A DNA stretch of 61,265 nucleotides from Lachnospiraceae bacterium (GCA_004556655.1 SFGF01000056.1:1-61265), one strand, 5' to 3'. Shown: positions 45,322 through 55,824, numbered from the stretch's first letter. The notes: generated by a model from the sequence alone, not told the origin. Made by a program: numbers and translations.

Positions 45322-46584
45322 TTATTCAATACCCAGCAGATCACACAGTGACAGCACATAAATCTGTCCTGCATTGATAACGTCTTCTATATCAACATTC
45401 TCATTCGGTCCATGAATACCTTCTGTGTTGGCAGGCCCATACTGGATCGTCGGTACGCCCTGCATACGGTACTCTCTGGCGTCACTGCATGCCCACTGCC
45501 ATGCCGGATACACGGTGATCCCCCAGATGGCTTCTGCATTCTTCTTGATAGCCTTCACAATATCCGAATCATCCAGTGTCACATTGGCTTCACTCTTCCA
45601 GCGCAGTTCATATTCAACACCTGTCACATCGCTGACTTCGATCATTTCCTTAACCGCATTCTCGATTTCTTCATGATCCACACCATACGGTAGTCTGCAG
45701 TCAATGGTAGCCTCACAATAGTCCGGCACCATATTCGGACGGGTACCGCCGGAGATCAGACCCACATTGGCTGATACGTGATTGATAACATTGCCGATAC
45801 CCGGCACACCCAGTTCTTTTTCCGCTACCATTTGGGAATTGGCCAGAGACTGCAGCAGATACTCCGGATAATGTCCTTCTATTTTCGTCAATAAGTCAAT
45901 ATGTGTCAGTACTTTATTCAGTTTCAGGATGGCATTATCACCTTTATAATTGCCAAGGCTGCCGTGAGCTGATTTACCAATTGCTTTAAAAATAATATGC
46001 AGATTTCCCTTCTGGCCTGATTCTATGGTCCAGTTGGATGTCGGCTCTGCAATGATCGCTGCATTAGCACCTTTTGCATAGCCCTGTTCACACAGCCAGG
46101 TTGTACCATATTCACTGCCGCTTTCTTCATCCGATACAATATGCAGACGTATATTGCCTTTCAGTTCGGCCCCTGAATCCTTCAGCACCTTCATGGCAAA
46201 TAAAAGACCCGCCACACCGGCTTTCATATCGGAAGTACCACGTCCAAGAATCTGCTTATCTGTAATCTCACCGCCAAAAGGATCCCATTCCCATTGAGAA
46301 CGGTCACCGGCAGGCACCACATCCACATGGCCGTTCAGAATCACACTGAAACCATCATCCGTGCCCATTTTAGCCAGCACGTTCGGATGCTTCGGATTAC
46401 ATGATACTTCTTCATATTCAATGCCCGCTTCCTTCAGATAATTCTCCACAAAATCAATGACTTCCCGCTGAGAACCGATTGGATTCTCACTGGGAATTCT
46501 GATCAGATCAGACACCAGCTGCACCAGATCCCGGCTTCTGCTTTTAGCCAGTTCCCAAACATCATTCCTTGTCACATTGCTCAT
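45322..46584 (-). CDS. M20 family metallopeptidase (ArgE/DapE type)
   Basis: A 420-residue di-zinc amidohydrolase. Metal ligands are visible: LNGHVDVVPAGD, GTSDMKAG, SDEESGSEYG and IAEPT, with the final His in GIHGPNENVDIEDV. Such enzymes deacylate amino acids or cleave small peptides. The start at 46584 has GAGGA nine bases upstream. It is the last gene of the opp operon. Confidence 0.85.
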   Translation of the reverse strand: MSNVTRNDVWELAKSRSRDLVQLVSDLIRIPSENPIGSQREVIDFVENYLKEAGIEYEEVSCNPKHPNVLAKMGTDDGFSVILNGHVDVVPAGDRSQWEWDPFGGEITDKQILGRGTSDMKAGVAGLLFAMKVLKDSGAELKGNIRLHIVSDEESGSEYGTTWLCEQGYAKGANAAIIAEPTSNWTIESGQKGNLHIIFKAIGKSAHGSLGNYKGDNAILKLNKVLTHIDLLTKIEGHYPEYLLQSLANSQMVAEKELGVPGIGNVINHVSANVGLISGGTRPNMVPDYCEATIDCRLPYGVDHEEIENAVKEMIEVSDVTGVEYELRWKSEANVTLDDSDIVKAIKKNAEAIWGITVYPAWQWACSDAREYRMQGVPTIQYGPANTEGIHGPNENVDIEDVINAGQIYVLSLCDLLGIE

Positions 46585-46621
46585 TAACATTCATCCTCTT
46601 TCCCTTTATTTTAAAGTATTA

Positions 46622-47602
46622 TTATTCATACTGAAAACATGCCACCTGATGCCCGTCTCCGGTATCCTTCAGCTGCGGCGTTTCTTTTTTGCATTTTTCC
46701 ATACAGTTTGGACATCTGCCTGCCAGCGGACAGCCAATCTGATCACCGATCGGGCTTGGAATATCCCCTTTCAGAACGATACGTTCCTTTTTCTCAAAAG
46801 GAGATACCGGCGGTATGGCTGACAGCAATGCCTTCGTATATGGATGCATCGGATTCTCGTAGATGGCATCCGCATCACAGAGTTCCACGATTCTTCCCAG
46901 ATACAAAATGGCAATTCTGTCACTGACATGTTTGATAACACCCAGATCGTGGGAAATAAATATATAGGTCAGATTATGCTCTTTCTGCAGACGATTGAAC
47001 AGGTTCAGTACCTGTGCCTGAATAGATACGTCCAATGCAGATACCGGTTCATCACAAACAATTACTTTCGGATTCATGGCAAGTGCTCTTGCCACATTGA
47101 TACGCTGACGCTGACCGCCGGAAAATTCATGAGGAAAACGATGAACATGCTGAATATCCAGACCAACTTCCCGCATCAGTTCCAGTACCCTTGCTTCACG
47201 GGCTGCCTTATCAGGCACCAGCTTATGAACAATTAACGGCTCCTCTATCAGCTTTCCGGCTGTTTTTCTTGGATCCAGAGAAGAATAAGGATCCTGGAAT
47301 ACCATCTGGATATCCTTTTTCACCTGCTTCAGTTCCTGACCTTTCAGTGAAAACAGATTCTTCCCTTCAAATGTAACTGTTCCTGCTGTCGCCTTATGCA
47401 GCTGGATCAATGTACGTCCGAAAGTAGACTTGCCGCAGCCCGATTCACCGATCACACCCAGCGTTTCTCCTTCATAAACATCCACAGATACATCATTCAA
47501 TGCATGGAGAATCTGAGGTTTTTCACCAAGTTTTTTGCTCTTAATTTCAAATTCCTTGGTCAGATGCTCGATTTTTAATATTACTTTTTTATCATCACTC
47601 AT
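46622..47602 (-). CDS. oppF: Oligopeptide ABC transporter ATPase
   Basis: A 326-residue OppF-type ATPase with Walker A IGESGCGKSTFGRTL, the OppF-typical FQDPYSSLDPRKT, signature FSGGQRQRINVARA and Walker B IVCDEPVSALD. The C-terminal Cys cluster (GCPLAGRCPNCMEKC, then CFQYE) is the Fe-S-like site of the family. It overlaps oppD by eight bases. Confidence 0.92.
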   Translation of the reverse strand: MSDDKKVILKIEHLTKEFEIKSKKLGEKPQILHALNDVSVDVYEGETLGVIGESGCGKSTFGRTLIQLHKATAGTVTFEGKNLFSLKGQELKQVKKDIQMVFQDPYSSLDPRKTAGKLIEEPLIVHKLVPDKAAREARVLELMREVGLDIQHVHRFPHEFSGGQRQRINVARALAMNPKVIVCDEPVSALDVSIQAQVLNLFNRLQKEHNLTYIFISHDLGVIKHVSDRIAILYLGRIVELCDADAIYENPMHPYTKALLSAIPPVSPFEKKERIVLKGDIPSPIGDQIGCPLAGRCPNCMEKCKKETPQLKDTGDGHQVACFQYE

Positions 47603-48608
47603 CCTTTGAACCTGCTCCTCTCACCAGTGTATTCTCAAGATTCTGTCTGTGGCATGCAACCAGATGCCCTGGTTCCACCTCCACCAAAGGTGGTACAGAC
47701 TGGGTACAGACTTCTGTCATATACGGACATCTGTTATAGAAATTACAGCATTTACCTGTCAGACGCAGATCCGGAGGGGTACCCGGAATGGCTGTCAGCT
47801 CACCCTTGGATTCATCCGTCAGCTTTGGCATGGAATCAAGCAAACCCCATGTATATGGATGTTTCGGGTTGCTGTACAATGTCTTTGTGTCTGTAAATTC
47901 TACTGTGTTGCCTGCATACATGACCATAACCTTGTCGCACATTTCCCATACAACTCCAAGGTTATGGGTAATCAGCAGGATCGCTGTATCCATCTCCTTC
48001 TGGAGATCTTTCAAAAGTTCCAGCACCTGTGCCTGAACCGTCACATCCAGTGCTGTTGTCGGTTCGTCCGCAATGATAAGCTTTGGCTTGCAGCATACAG
48101 CCATGGCAATGATGACACGCTGGCACATACCCCCTGACAATTCATATGGATAGGAATTCATACGTTTCTCCGGTTCAGGGATACCTACTTTATTCAAAGC
48201 CTCAACAGCCATGTCCCATGCCTCTTTTTTTGTCACTGACTGATGCGCCATGATCATCTCAACCATCTGATTGCCGATCTTGAAGACCGGATCCAGAGAA
48301 GTCATTGGATCCTGAAAAATAACCGCAATATCCTTGCCTCTGAAATCCAGCAGATCCTTTTTACTGAGGGCCAGTACATCCTTTCCCTCAAAGTCAATGC
48401 CGCCGCCTACGATCTTTCCTGTACGCGGAGGCAGCAGGCGAATTACAGAATTGGAAGTTACGCTTTTACCGGAACCGGATTCGCCTACGATTCCCATGGT
48501 CTCTCCCTTGGCAATATTAAAGCTGACACCATCTACTGCCTTGGCGACACCGCTGGCGGTAAAGAAATACGTTTTCAGATCTTTTACCGTAAGTATATTT
48601 TCACTCAT
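47595..48608 (-). CDS. oppD: Oligopeptide ABC transporter ATPase
   Basis: A 337-residue OppD-type ATPase with Walker A VGESGSGKSVTSNSV, FQDPMTSLDPVFKIG, signature LSGGMCQRVIIAMA and Walker B LIIADEPTTALD, plus the C-terminal Cys cluster (CCNFYNRCPYMTEVC). It works with OppF beneath the OppBC channel. Confidence 0.92.
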   Translation of the reverse strand: MSENILTVKDLKTYFFTASGVAKAVDGVSFNIAKGETMGIVGESGSGKSVTSNSVIRLLPPRTGKIVGGGIDFEGKDVLALSKKDLLDFRGKDIAVIFQDPMTSLDPVFKIGNQMVEMIMAHQSVTKKEAWDMAVEALNKVGIPEPEKRMNSYPYELSGGMCQRVIIAMAVCCKPKLIIADEPTTALDVTVQAQVLELLKDLQKEMDTAILLITHNLGVVWEMCDKVMVMYAGNTVEFTDTKTLYSNPKHPYTWGLLDSMPKLTDESKGELTAIPGTPPDLRLTGKCCNFYNRCPYMTEVCTQSVPPLVEVEPGHLVACHRQNLENTLVRGAGSKDE

Positions 48609-48621
48609 TGTATTACCTCAA

Positions 48622-49800
48622 TCATTCGTATTGTGCTTTCATTTCTTTGAAAGCTTGACGTACCGCATCCATAAGGGAAGGATCCTGAAGGATATCCACG
48701 GCAGTCATCGCCATTCCCTTGGCAGCGGCCTCTATCGCCCGATGGCCATCCGGGCTGCCTGTTGCCTCTTCAAATTCTGGTGTATGAACTCTGATATTCG
48801 GTCTGACATGGATATAGGCCTGTATACCCGGTAATGCATGGGTCACATTTCCCATATCTGTACAGCCAATCCCCTGATCTTTTGTACGTGGACATACTGT
48901 TTCCCCCAGCATCTCAAAATTCTTTGCCAGAGTATCCTCAAGTACCGGATTATTTCTGATATCTTCATAGGACAGATCTGTCATCTCATATTCAAATCTT
49001 GTACCTGTGATCTCAGCCACATTCTCACAGATCCTGATAAATCGATGAAAAAGTTCCCATTTGTATTTCATACTGAAAGAACGAATCGTAAATTCCGCAG
49101 AGCAATGATCCGGAATAAAGATCGCACAATCACCGCCATCACGGATAATACCAAATATTTTTCCTCTGTCAGCCAGTTCCAGCCGCATGGCATTAATAAT
49201 ATTGAACAGCTCCAGAATCGGCGTTAACGCACTGACACCTTCTTCCGGCCATGTGGCTGCGTGAGACTTCTTCCCATAATAATGCACTCGGATATCCGTC
49301 CTTGAATAGGAAATATCATTCACACAGGTATCTTCAGATGCATGGGTCAGCATGGCAAAATCAATACCTTCAAAAGCACCATTCTCCAGCATGGTAATCT
49401 TACCGCCGCCGCCTTCTTCTGCCGGTGTCCCAAGAATGGTGATCTTACCGCCCAGATCATCGATGACGGACTTCAGGGCAATACCTGCACCGCAGGCAAT
49501 GGCACACATCAGATTATGACCGCAGGCATGTCCCATCCCCGGAAAAGCATCAAATTCACCAATATATCCAACATTCGGACCAGGTTTTCTACTGTCATAG
49601 ACTGCACGGACGCTTGTTTCCAGACCTCCAACACCATTTTCCACAGTAAAACCATATTTTCGAAGCAGATCAGACATGGCGGCACACGCCTTAAATTCAT
49701 GAAAGCTGTACTCCGGATTATGCCAGAGATAATCTGACAGTCCGGTAAGGTCAGGCAGAATCTCCTCTACTCGATCCTGCACCATTTGTTTATAATCCAT
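48622..49800 (-). CDS. M20D amidohydrolase (AbgB/PM20D2-like)
   Basis: A 392-residue M20D protein with GHACGHNLM (metal His/Cys), GTPAEEGGGGK (catalytic Glu pair) and TDMGNVTHALPG near the C-terminus, resembling p-aminobenzoyl-glutamate hydrolase subunit B and related dipeptidases. It is inserted between oppC and oppD, so it probably acts on imported acyl-amino acids or dipeptides. Confidence 0.85.
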   Translation of the reverse strand: MDYKQMVQDRVEEILPDLTGLSDYLWHNPEYSFHEFKACAAMSDLLRKYGFTVENGVGGLETSVRAVYDSRKPGPNVGYIGEFDAFPGMGHACGHNLMCAIACGAGIALKSVIDDLGGKITILGTPAEEGGGGKITMLENGAFEGIDFAMLTHASEDTCVNDISYSRTDIRVHYYGKKSHAATWPEEGVSALTPILELFNIINAMRLELADRGKIFGIIRDGGDCAIFIPDHCSAEFTIRSFSMKYKWELFHRFIRICENVAEITGTRFEYEMTDLSYEDIRNNPVLEDTLAKNFEMLGETVCPRTKDQGIGCTDMGNVTHALPGIQAYIHVRPNIRVHTPEFEEATGSPDGHRAIEAAAKGMAMTAVDILQDPSLMDAVRQAFKEMKAQYE

Positions 49801-49822
49801 CGTCCCATCTCCTGTCTCATAC

Positions 49823-50737
49823 TTACTGTTTCATCTTCGGATCCAGTACGTCCCGGACACCGTCACCAAAAAGGTTAAATCCAAGAACAGTTATGAGAAT
49901 AAATGCACCGGAAATCGTTGCAACGAATGGTGCTGTCATCAGACTGCTCTTGCCTTCACGCAGAATACTGCCCCATGATGCTGTCGGTGCAGGAATACCA
50001 AGTCCAAGGAAGCTTAAAGCAGCCTCGGAAATAATAGCACTGGCTACATTCAATGTTGCATATACAATAATTGGAGAAATTGCGTTTGGTAAAATATGGG
50101 TAAATAAAAGTCTGACATTGGATACACCAATAACGCGGCAGGCATTACAGTATTCCTCGTTCTTGACAATATGTACTTCGCCGCGGACAACACGGGCAAA
50201 ACTTGGAATATTACCGATACCGATGGCAATAATGACATTAATGAGACCTTCACCTAACACTGTCATCAGAATAATAGACAGCAGTACAAAAGGGAATGCA
50301 AGGAAACCATCCATAATACGCATGATGATTGAATCTACAATACCACCCATATAACCGGCAATCAGACCCAGCAGAACACCGATAACACCGCCGACCAGCG
50401 TACCCCCGACTGCAACGATCAGGGAAATTCTGGCGCCATAGATAATACGGGACAGAAGGTCCCGTCCAAACTGATCCGTACCGAACAGATGACCCTCTGA
50501 AAATGGTTTGATAAATGAATCAAGCGGATGGATCTCATTCGGATCATAAGGAGCAAGGAAAGGCGCAAATACAGCAATAAAAACCATGACAACAACAATC
50601 ACAAGACCAATCATGGCTGTTTTATTTCGTTTGAGTTTATTCCAGACATTATTGGCACGACGTTCTTTTTTCAGCATCTGCGCCTGCGCATCCAGTCCCA
50701 GTGCATCTTTGGCTGTCATATCCTTTGGATCTGCCAT
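49823..50737 (-). CDS. oppC: Oligopeptide ABC transporter permease
   Basis: A 304-residue OppC permease with an N-terminal cytoplasmic extension (OppC_N), six membrane segments and the EAA-type loop (EYCNACRVIGVSNVRLLFTHI). LFGTDQFGRDLLSRIIYGARIS is the family signature. It is directly adjacent to oppB. Confidence 0.92.
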   Translation of the reverse strand: MADPKDMTAKDALGLDAQAQMLKKERRANNVWNKLKRNKTAMIGLVIVVVMVFIAVFAPFLAPYDPNEIHPLDSFIKPFSEGHLFGTDQFGRDLLSRIIYGARISLIVAVGGTLVGGVIGVLLGLIAGYMGGIVDSIIMRIMDGFLAFPFVLLSIILMTVLGEGLINVIIAIGIGNIPSFARVVRGEVHIVKNEEYCNACRVIGVSNVRLLFTHILPNAISPIIVYATLNVASAIISEAALSFLGLGIPAPTASWGSILREGKSSLMTAPFVATISGAFILITVLGFNLFGDGVRDVLDPKMKQ

Positions 50738-51697
50738 TTAATTACCTCCCTTCGAATCATAGCTGACACGCGGGTTGATCAGCATATAAACAATATCAAC
50801 CAGCAGATTGACAACAACAAACACAACGGCTATAAAGAGAACCGTTCCCTGGATCAGCATATAATCACGGTTATCAATCGCTGAAACGATCATAGTACCC
50901 ATACCCGGCCAGGAGAAAATACTCTCTGTCAAAATGGCACCGGTAAAGGCACTGGCCAGCTGAAGACCAAGAACCGTAACGATCGGAGGCAGCGCATTCT
51001 TTAATGCATGCTTCCATATGATGCTGCTCTCTTTGATACCACGGGCACGCAATGCCTTGATGGAATCACTATGTATAACCTCCAGCATACTGGAGCGTGT
51101 TATTCTGGCGAATGTAGCTGTAGGAATCGTTGCCAGACAGAAACATGGTAAAACCATGTGGGAGATCACATCTCCAATACCCTTGCTCATGGATCCCATA
51201 CCAAGGGCCGGCAGCCATCCAAGCTGTACAGAAAAAAGATTAACAAGCATCAGGCCCAGCCAGAAGATCGGCATGGAAACACCTACCAATGCAAGAATCA
51301 TAAAAATATAATCTAAAATAGAATACTGTTTTAAAGCAGATAAAACACCAATGCCAACACCAATCACAATGGCAATGGCAAGACTGGTCAGAGTAATAAC
51401 TAATGTATTGGGGATTCTCTCAGCAATCAGACTTGTTACCGGTCTGTTATATACATACGATGTACCAAAATCACCTTGAAGAATACCCATCATATAATCA
51501 AAATACTGCTCCGGTTTGCTTTTATCCAGTCCCAGTTTGATCTCCATCTCTTTAATGTCCTGGGCTGAAGCCTGCGGCCCGAGTACAGTAACGGCCGGAT
51601 TACCAGGAATCATTCTGGTCAGTACAAATGTAATCGTAATAACAATGAAGAGAGTGGGAATACTTTGTAATATACGTCTGAGAATTGTCTTTAACAC
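50738..51697 (-). CDS. oppB: Oligopeptide ABC transporter permease
   Basis: A 319-residue OppB permease with six membrane segments, N-terminal LTRMIPGNPAVTVLGPQAS and the EAA loop (IKALRARGIKESSIIWKHAL). It follows oppA after a hairpin that may lower its expression relative to the binding protein. Confidence 0.92.
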   Translation of the reverse strand: MLKTILRRILQSIPTLFIVITITFVLTRMIPGNPAVTVLGPQASAQDIKEMEIKLGLDKSKPEQYFDYMMGILQGDFGTSYVYNRPVTSLIAERIPNTLVITLTSLAIAIVIGVGIGVLSALKQYSILDYIFMILALVGVSMPIFWLGLMLVNLFSVQLGWLPALGMGSMSKGIGDVISHMVLPCFCLATIPTATFARITRSSMLEVIHSDSIKALRARGIKESSIIWKHALKNALPPIVTVLGLQLASAFTGAILTESIFSWPGMGTMIVSAIDNRDYMLIQGTVLFIAVVFVVVNLLVDIVYMLINPRVSYDSKGGN

Positions 51698-51758
51698 TTA
51701 TTCAATCACACCACCATTTCTTGCTTACCGTCCAAAATCCGTAAAAGGACTTTTTCAA

Positions 51759-51785
51759 AGAGAGCGCGAACACGCCGCGCCCTCT
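51759..51785 (-). promoter_or_regulatory. Hairpin between oppA and oppB
   Basis: AGAGGGCGCG and CGCGCTCTCT form a 10-bp stem with one mismatch and a seven-base loop, 22 bases after the oppA stop. Such hairpins protect or partly terminate the binding-protein mRNA so that it exceeds the permease transcripts. Confidence 0.65.
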
Positions 51786-51806
51786 TAAGACATTCAATTA
51801 TTATCT

Positions 51807-53435
51807 TTAGTCTGCTACCCAAACATTGTTCTCTGGTGTAACGATCTTAACTGTACCGTCTGCTCTCTGAATGAAATCATGAACACGGCTGTTGACACCA
51901 TAAATAACATTTTCATTTGCATAGAAGAGACCTGGCAGGTCATCAACGATCAGGGCCAGTGCCTGTTTGTAGTAGTCTGCACGGTCAGCCTGATCTGTTG
52001 CTTCCAGAGCTTTCTGAAGCAGCTCATCAACTTCTGGTCTGGAGTAGTGCTGACCATTACCGATACCGCCCCATTCATCTGTAGCAAACAGTTTGTTCAG
52101 GAAGAAGTACGGATCCGGATACCATGTCCAGGACATACCGTAAACATTGGCATTATTGGACATTGCAACTTCTGAGAAAGTACCCCATTCAGATGCATGA
52201 ATATTTAATGTCACACCAACCTGAGCCCAGTAAGCCTGGAGCAGAACAGCCATATTCTGTCTTGCTTCTGTATCACTGATATACAGATCCAGTGTCAGAC
52301 CATCCGCATAACCGGCTTCTGCAAGAAGCTTCTTGGCATCTTCAGGGTCATAACCCGGAACCTTGCTCTCAAGTGCTGCATCATAACCCCAGGAACCTGG
52401 AGGCAATGGAAGACTTGCTTTCTGAGCTTCGCCGTATTTGTAAAGAGAAGCAACCATCTCTTCAACATTCACAGCTTCAATAAGTGCTTTTCTGACATTG
52501 ATATCAGCTGTAGGACCCTGTTCCATATTGAAGTACAGGTAAGCAACATGAAGACCTGCTGTTTCAAGCAGAGTCAGATCTGCATTGTTTCTGACTGTCT
52601 GAATAGCTTCGCCCTTCAGATCCATTGCCATATCGATCTCACCTGTCTGGAGTGCATTAACAGCCTGTGTGGAATCTGTGATGATCTTGAAGATCAGTGT
52701 GTCAATATTTGGCTCTGCCATCCAGTAGTCTGCATTCTTCTGAAGAACTGCCTGCTGGTCAAGCTGGAAAGTTTCAAGGCTGAAAGGACCTGTACCTACC
52801 AGATGATTGCCGAATTCGTCGCCCCATCCTTCAACTTCTTCCTTAGGAACAATAGCGTTGCCAGCATCTGTCAGAGCTGTCAGGAATGAAGAATTGGCAG
52901 ATTTCAGTGTACATGTCACTTCATAATCACCTGTCACTTCTGCTTTTTCAAGCATGGACAGACGATTGCTGTCAGACAGCTGACCTGAACGATTCAGTGA
53001 ATAGGCAACGTCTTCTGCTGTCAGTTCACGGCCATCCTGATACTGACCTTTCTGGAATTTCACACCTTCACGGATCTTGAAGACATATGTCTTACCATCA
53101 GATGCTGTCCATTCTGTTGCAAGACATGGTACATATTCAGACAGATCACTGTTGTACTCGATCAGAGTATCACATACCTCTTTGATGATCTGGCTTTCAT
53201 AAACACCACTGTAGTGAATTGGATCCAGTTTGCTTGGGGATGCTGATAAAGAAATGGTCAGTGTACCACCTTTAACAGGTTCGCCCTCAGCTACTGTCTC
53301 ACCTGCAGCTGCTGATTCGGAAGCTGCTGCAGGTGTTTCCGGTGCAGTATTCTCCTTTGTTGAAGAACCGCCGCAGGCTGCAAGAGAAACGCACATTGAT
53401 GCAGCGAGCATAAGTGCTAAAACTCTTTTTTTCAT
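51807..53435 (-). CDS. oppA: Oligopeptide-binding lipoprotein
   Basis: A 542-residue extracytoplasmic binding protein of family 5. A lipoprotein signal ends in LAAC (Cys21), followed by a Ser/Ala/Glu-rich linker and the binding fold (GGTLTISLSASPSKLDPIHYSG; YVFKIREGVKFQKG). It captures peptides for OppBCDF. AGGAGG precedes ATG 53435. Confidence 0.92.
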   Translation of the reverse strand: MKKRVLALMLAASMCVSLAACGGSSTKENTAPETPAAASESAAAGETVAEGEPVKGGTLTISLSASPSKLDPIHYSGVYESQIIKEVCDTLIEYNSDLSEYVPCLATEWTASDGKTYVFKIREGVKFQKGQYQDGRELTAEDVAYSLNRSGQLSDSNRLSMLEKAEVTGDYEVTCTLKSANSSFLTALTDAGNAIVPKEEVEGWGDEFGNHLVGTGPFSLETFQLDQQAVLQKNADYWMAEPNIDTLIFKIITDSTQAVNALQTGEIDMAMDLKGEAIQTVRNNADLTLLETAGLHVAYLYFNMEQGPTADINVRKALIEAVNVEEMVASLYKYGEAQKASLPLPPGSWGYDAALESKVPGYDPEDAKKLLAEAGYADGLTLDLYISDTEARQNMAVLLQAYWAQVGVTLNIHASEWGTFSEVAMSNNANVYGMSWTWYPDPYFFLNKLFATDEWGGIGNGQHYSRPEVDELLQKALEATDQADRADYYKQALALIVDDLPGLFYANENVIYGVNSRVHDFIQRADGTVKIVTPENNVWVAD

Positions 53436-53480
53436 TTATCTTTCCTCCTTATTTGTAGAAATAAAAATATTGATATATAA

Positions 53481-54656
53481 CTACTGATGTTCTTCCAGCC
53501 ATCGCATGGCAGATACCGCATAAACGGCTGCCATCTGCGGGAGTGCTTTCTCATTGAAAGTAACCCTGCTGTCATGGACACCATAATTATACCCCTCCTC
53601 CGTACTGCCTGTACCAAACCAGTACAAAACAGACGGTACTCTGACGGAAAGTGCTGAAAAATCCTCAGATCCCGTCATACGTTCAATAGGCTGTGCTGTG
53701 CCTTCACCAAGCATATCATCTATGTAACGGATCGTATCCGTCAATAAATCATCATCATTGTACATCGGCGGAATACCTTCCCCGATGAAATCGATATCGC
53801 ATGCTGCGCGGAATGTCTGACAGACACCCTCGCATATATCAATCAGTCTCTGTCTCGCAAAAGCCTTGACATCCATATCCATCGTACGGATCGTCCCCTT
53901 CAATACTGCTTCAGACGGCATAATATTGGCTGCTGACCCGGCATGAATAGAGCATACAGTCAATACGATCAGTTCATTGGGATTAACTTCCCGGCTGTTG
54001 ATGGTCTGCAGAGCCAGCTGAATATGACAGGCAACATTGATCGGATCAATATTCCTGTGAGGTGCCGCGCCATGCCCGCCAACACCATGTACTCTAATCG
54101 TAAAGACATCACTGGAACCACAGGCTCTGTCTCTTGTATATCCCGCCTTGCCAAGACTGTCATGCAGCACATGGACTGCCATAGCGGCATCCACATGGGG
54201 ATTCTCAAGAATCCCGGCTGCAATCATATCATTGGCCCCGTCCATGATCTCCTCGGCCGGCTGAAACATCAGCTTCACCTGTCCCTTCAGTTCATGTTCA
54301 TGTGCCTTGAGCAGCTTCGCTGCTCCGAGCAATGCAGACGTATGAAAATCATGACCGCAGGCATGCATATTGCCATTTAACGAACAAAACGGCAATCCTG
54401 TCTCTTCCTTCATCGGAAGTGCATCCATATCGCCGCGAATTAAAAATGTCCTGCCGCCAGATGGACCGACGACTGCAGAAATACCTGCTCTTCCGACCAC
54501 CTTTGGTTCATAACCATATTTTTTTAAAATCTTCATTACATACGTTGTCGTCTGCGGTAAATCAAACCCGATCTCCGGATTCTGATGCAGATGCCTGCGA
54601 TGTACCGTCAACTCTTCTTCCAAAGCCTCCGCCTCAGATAATATCGTCATATGCAT
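53481..54656 (-). CDS. M20D amidohydrolase (hippurate hydrolase-like)
   Basis: A 391-residue M20D metallohydrolase with HRHLHQNPEIGFDLPQTT, MHACGHDFHTSALLGAA (metal Cys/His), FQPAEEIMDGA (Glu pair) and MTGSEDFSALS near the C-terminus. The family cleaves N-acyl amino acids such as hippurate or indole-acetyl conjugates. It is first in the opp operon, behind a strong promoter. AAGGAG precedes ATG 54656. Confidence 0.87.
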   Translation of the reverse strand: MHMTILSEAEALEEELTVHRRHLHQNPEIGFDLPQTTTYVMKILKKYGYEPKVVGRAGISAVVGPSGGRTFLIRGDMDALPMKEETGLPFCSLNGNMHACGHDFHTSALLGAAKLLKAHEHELKGQVKLMFQPAEEIMDGANDMIAAGILENPHVDAAMAVHVLHDSLGKAGYTRDRACGSSDVFTIRVHGVGGHGAAPHRNIDPINVACHIQLALQTINSREVNPNELIVLTVCSIHAGSAANIMPSEAVLKGTIRTMDMDVKAFARQRLIDICEGVCQTFRAACDIDFIGEGIPPMYNDDDLLTDTIRYIDDMLGEGTAQPIERMTGSEDFSALSVRVPSVLYWFGTGSTEEGYNYGVHDSRVTFNEKALPQMAAVYAVSAMRWLEEHQ

Positions 54657-54682
54657 ATGTGCATCTCCTTCATATCAACCTT

Positions 54683-54739
54683 CTCAGTATGTTCTGAGTT
54701 ATTAGCCTGTATTATACTATTGGAGGCAAATTTCTGCAA
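54683..54739 (-). promoter_or_regulatory. Promoter and dyad upstream of the opp operon
   Basis: On the minus strand TTGCAG (54739-54734), a 17-base spacer and TATAAT (54716-54711) form a strong sigma-A promoter. A small dyad CTCAG-N6-CTGAG (54698-54683) follows in the leader and could be an operator or hairpin. Confidence 0.7.
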
Positions 54740-54820
54740 GTTATTTTGCATAATTATTCAAAAATTTTATTGTTACCCCACTTTAAAACAATAAAAAGCA
54801 GGAAAAGCCCCGGAAACATA

Positions 54821-54849
54821 TTGACCCGTATCATTTTTTGCTATAAACT
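54821..54849 (+). promoter_or_regulatory. Promoter of the DUF1177-aroM pair
   Basis: TTGACC (54821-54826), a 17-base spacer and TAAACT (54844-54849), about 40 bases before the DUF1177 start and divergent from the opp promoter. Confidence 0.65.
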
Positions 54850-54890
54850 GAGGATATTGTAAAAAAACAGATCCTATAGGAGGTCAAATC

Positions 54891-55823
54891 ATGTTATTAA
54901 AACAGGTTTTGGAATTATTTGAATTACTGGACACACCTGCTGCCAATGGCACAACCATCACGGAGCTTTTTAAAGAACGGGGTGCTGCAGCAACGACTGT
55001 CGAGAATGTCACAGGTAATGAAGGGGATACAGACTGCGTGACCATTCTGATCAAAGGAAGTGACGGCAAATCTTCCGGCGGTTCGGCCCCTACTCTCGGT
55101 ATTATCGGCCGTCTTGGCGGTCTTGGTGCCAGACCTGAAGTTACCGGCTTTGTTTCCGACGGCGACGGTGCCCTGGCTGCCCTGGCTGCCGGTTTAAAAC
55201 TGGCTGAGATGAACAGAAACGGAGATGTTCTGAAAGGGGATGTTCTCATTGCTACACATATCTGCCCGGATGCCCCGACACAGGAACATTTTCCTGTACC
55301 ATTCATGGGCTCTCCGATTGATATGACAACCAATAATGAAAAAGAAGTTCTTCCTGAGATGGACGCCATACTGTCAATTGATACAACAAAGGGCAATCGT
55401 GTCATCAACGTGAACGGTTTTGCACTTTCTCCAACGATTAAGGAAGGATATATTCTTGAAGTCAGCAACGACCTGATGGATGTTATGACTCGTGTCACCG
55501 GCAAGCTCCCGGCTATTTTCCCGGTTTCCCAGCAGGATATTACACCATATGGCAATGATCTTCATCATCTGAACAGCATCCTGCAGCCAGCCACTGCTAC
55601 CAATGCACCGGTTGTTGGTGTGGCTATTACAACAGAACAGCCGGTTGCCGGATGTGCCACAGGTGCCAGCCACTTCCAGGATGTTGAATCTGCTGCAAGA
55701 TTCGCAGTTGAAGTTGCAAAAGGCTATGGCGATGGTATTATTTCATTCTATGATGAAAAGGAATACAATCACCTTCTTGAATTATATGGTCCGATGAATA
55801 TTTTCCAGACCTTTGGCAAATAA
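54891..55823 (+). CDS. DUF1177 family protein
   Basis: A 310-residue protein matching DUF1177: SAPTLGIIGRLGGLGARPE, FVSDGDGALAALAAGLKL, ATHICPDAPTQEHFPVPFM and TGASHFQDVESAARFA. The family is typically next to aroM-like genes and peptide transporters; enzymatic activity is not established. The perfect AGGAGGT before ATG 54891 implies high translation. Confidence 0.85.
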   Translation: MLLKQVLELFELLDTPAANGTTITELFKERGAAATTVENVTGNEGDTDCVTILIKGSDGKSSGGSAPTLGIIGRLGGLGARPEVTGFVSDGDGALAALAAGLKLAEMNRNGDVLKGDVLIATHICPDAPTQEHFPVPFMGSPIDMTTNNEKEVLPEMDAILSIDTTKGNRVINVNGFALSPTIKEGYILEVSNDLMDVMTRVTGKLPAIFPVSQQDITPYGNDLHHLNSILQPATATNAPVVGVAITTEQPVAGCATGASHFQDVESAARFAVEVAKGYGDGIISFYDEKEYNHLLELYGPMNIFQTFGK

Positions 55824-55824
55824 A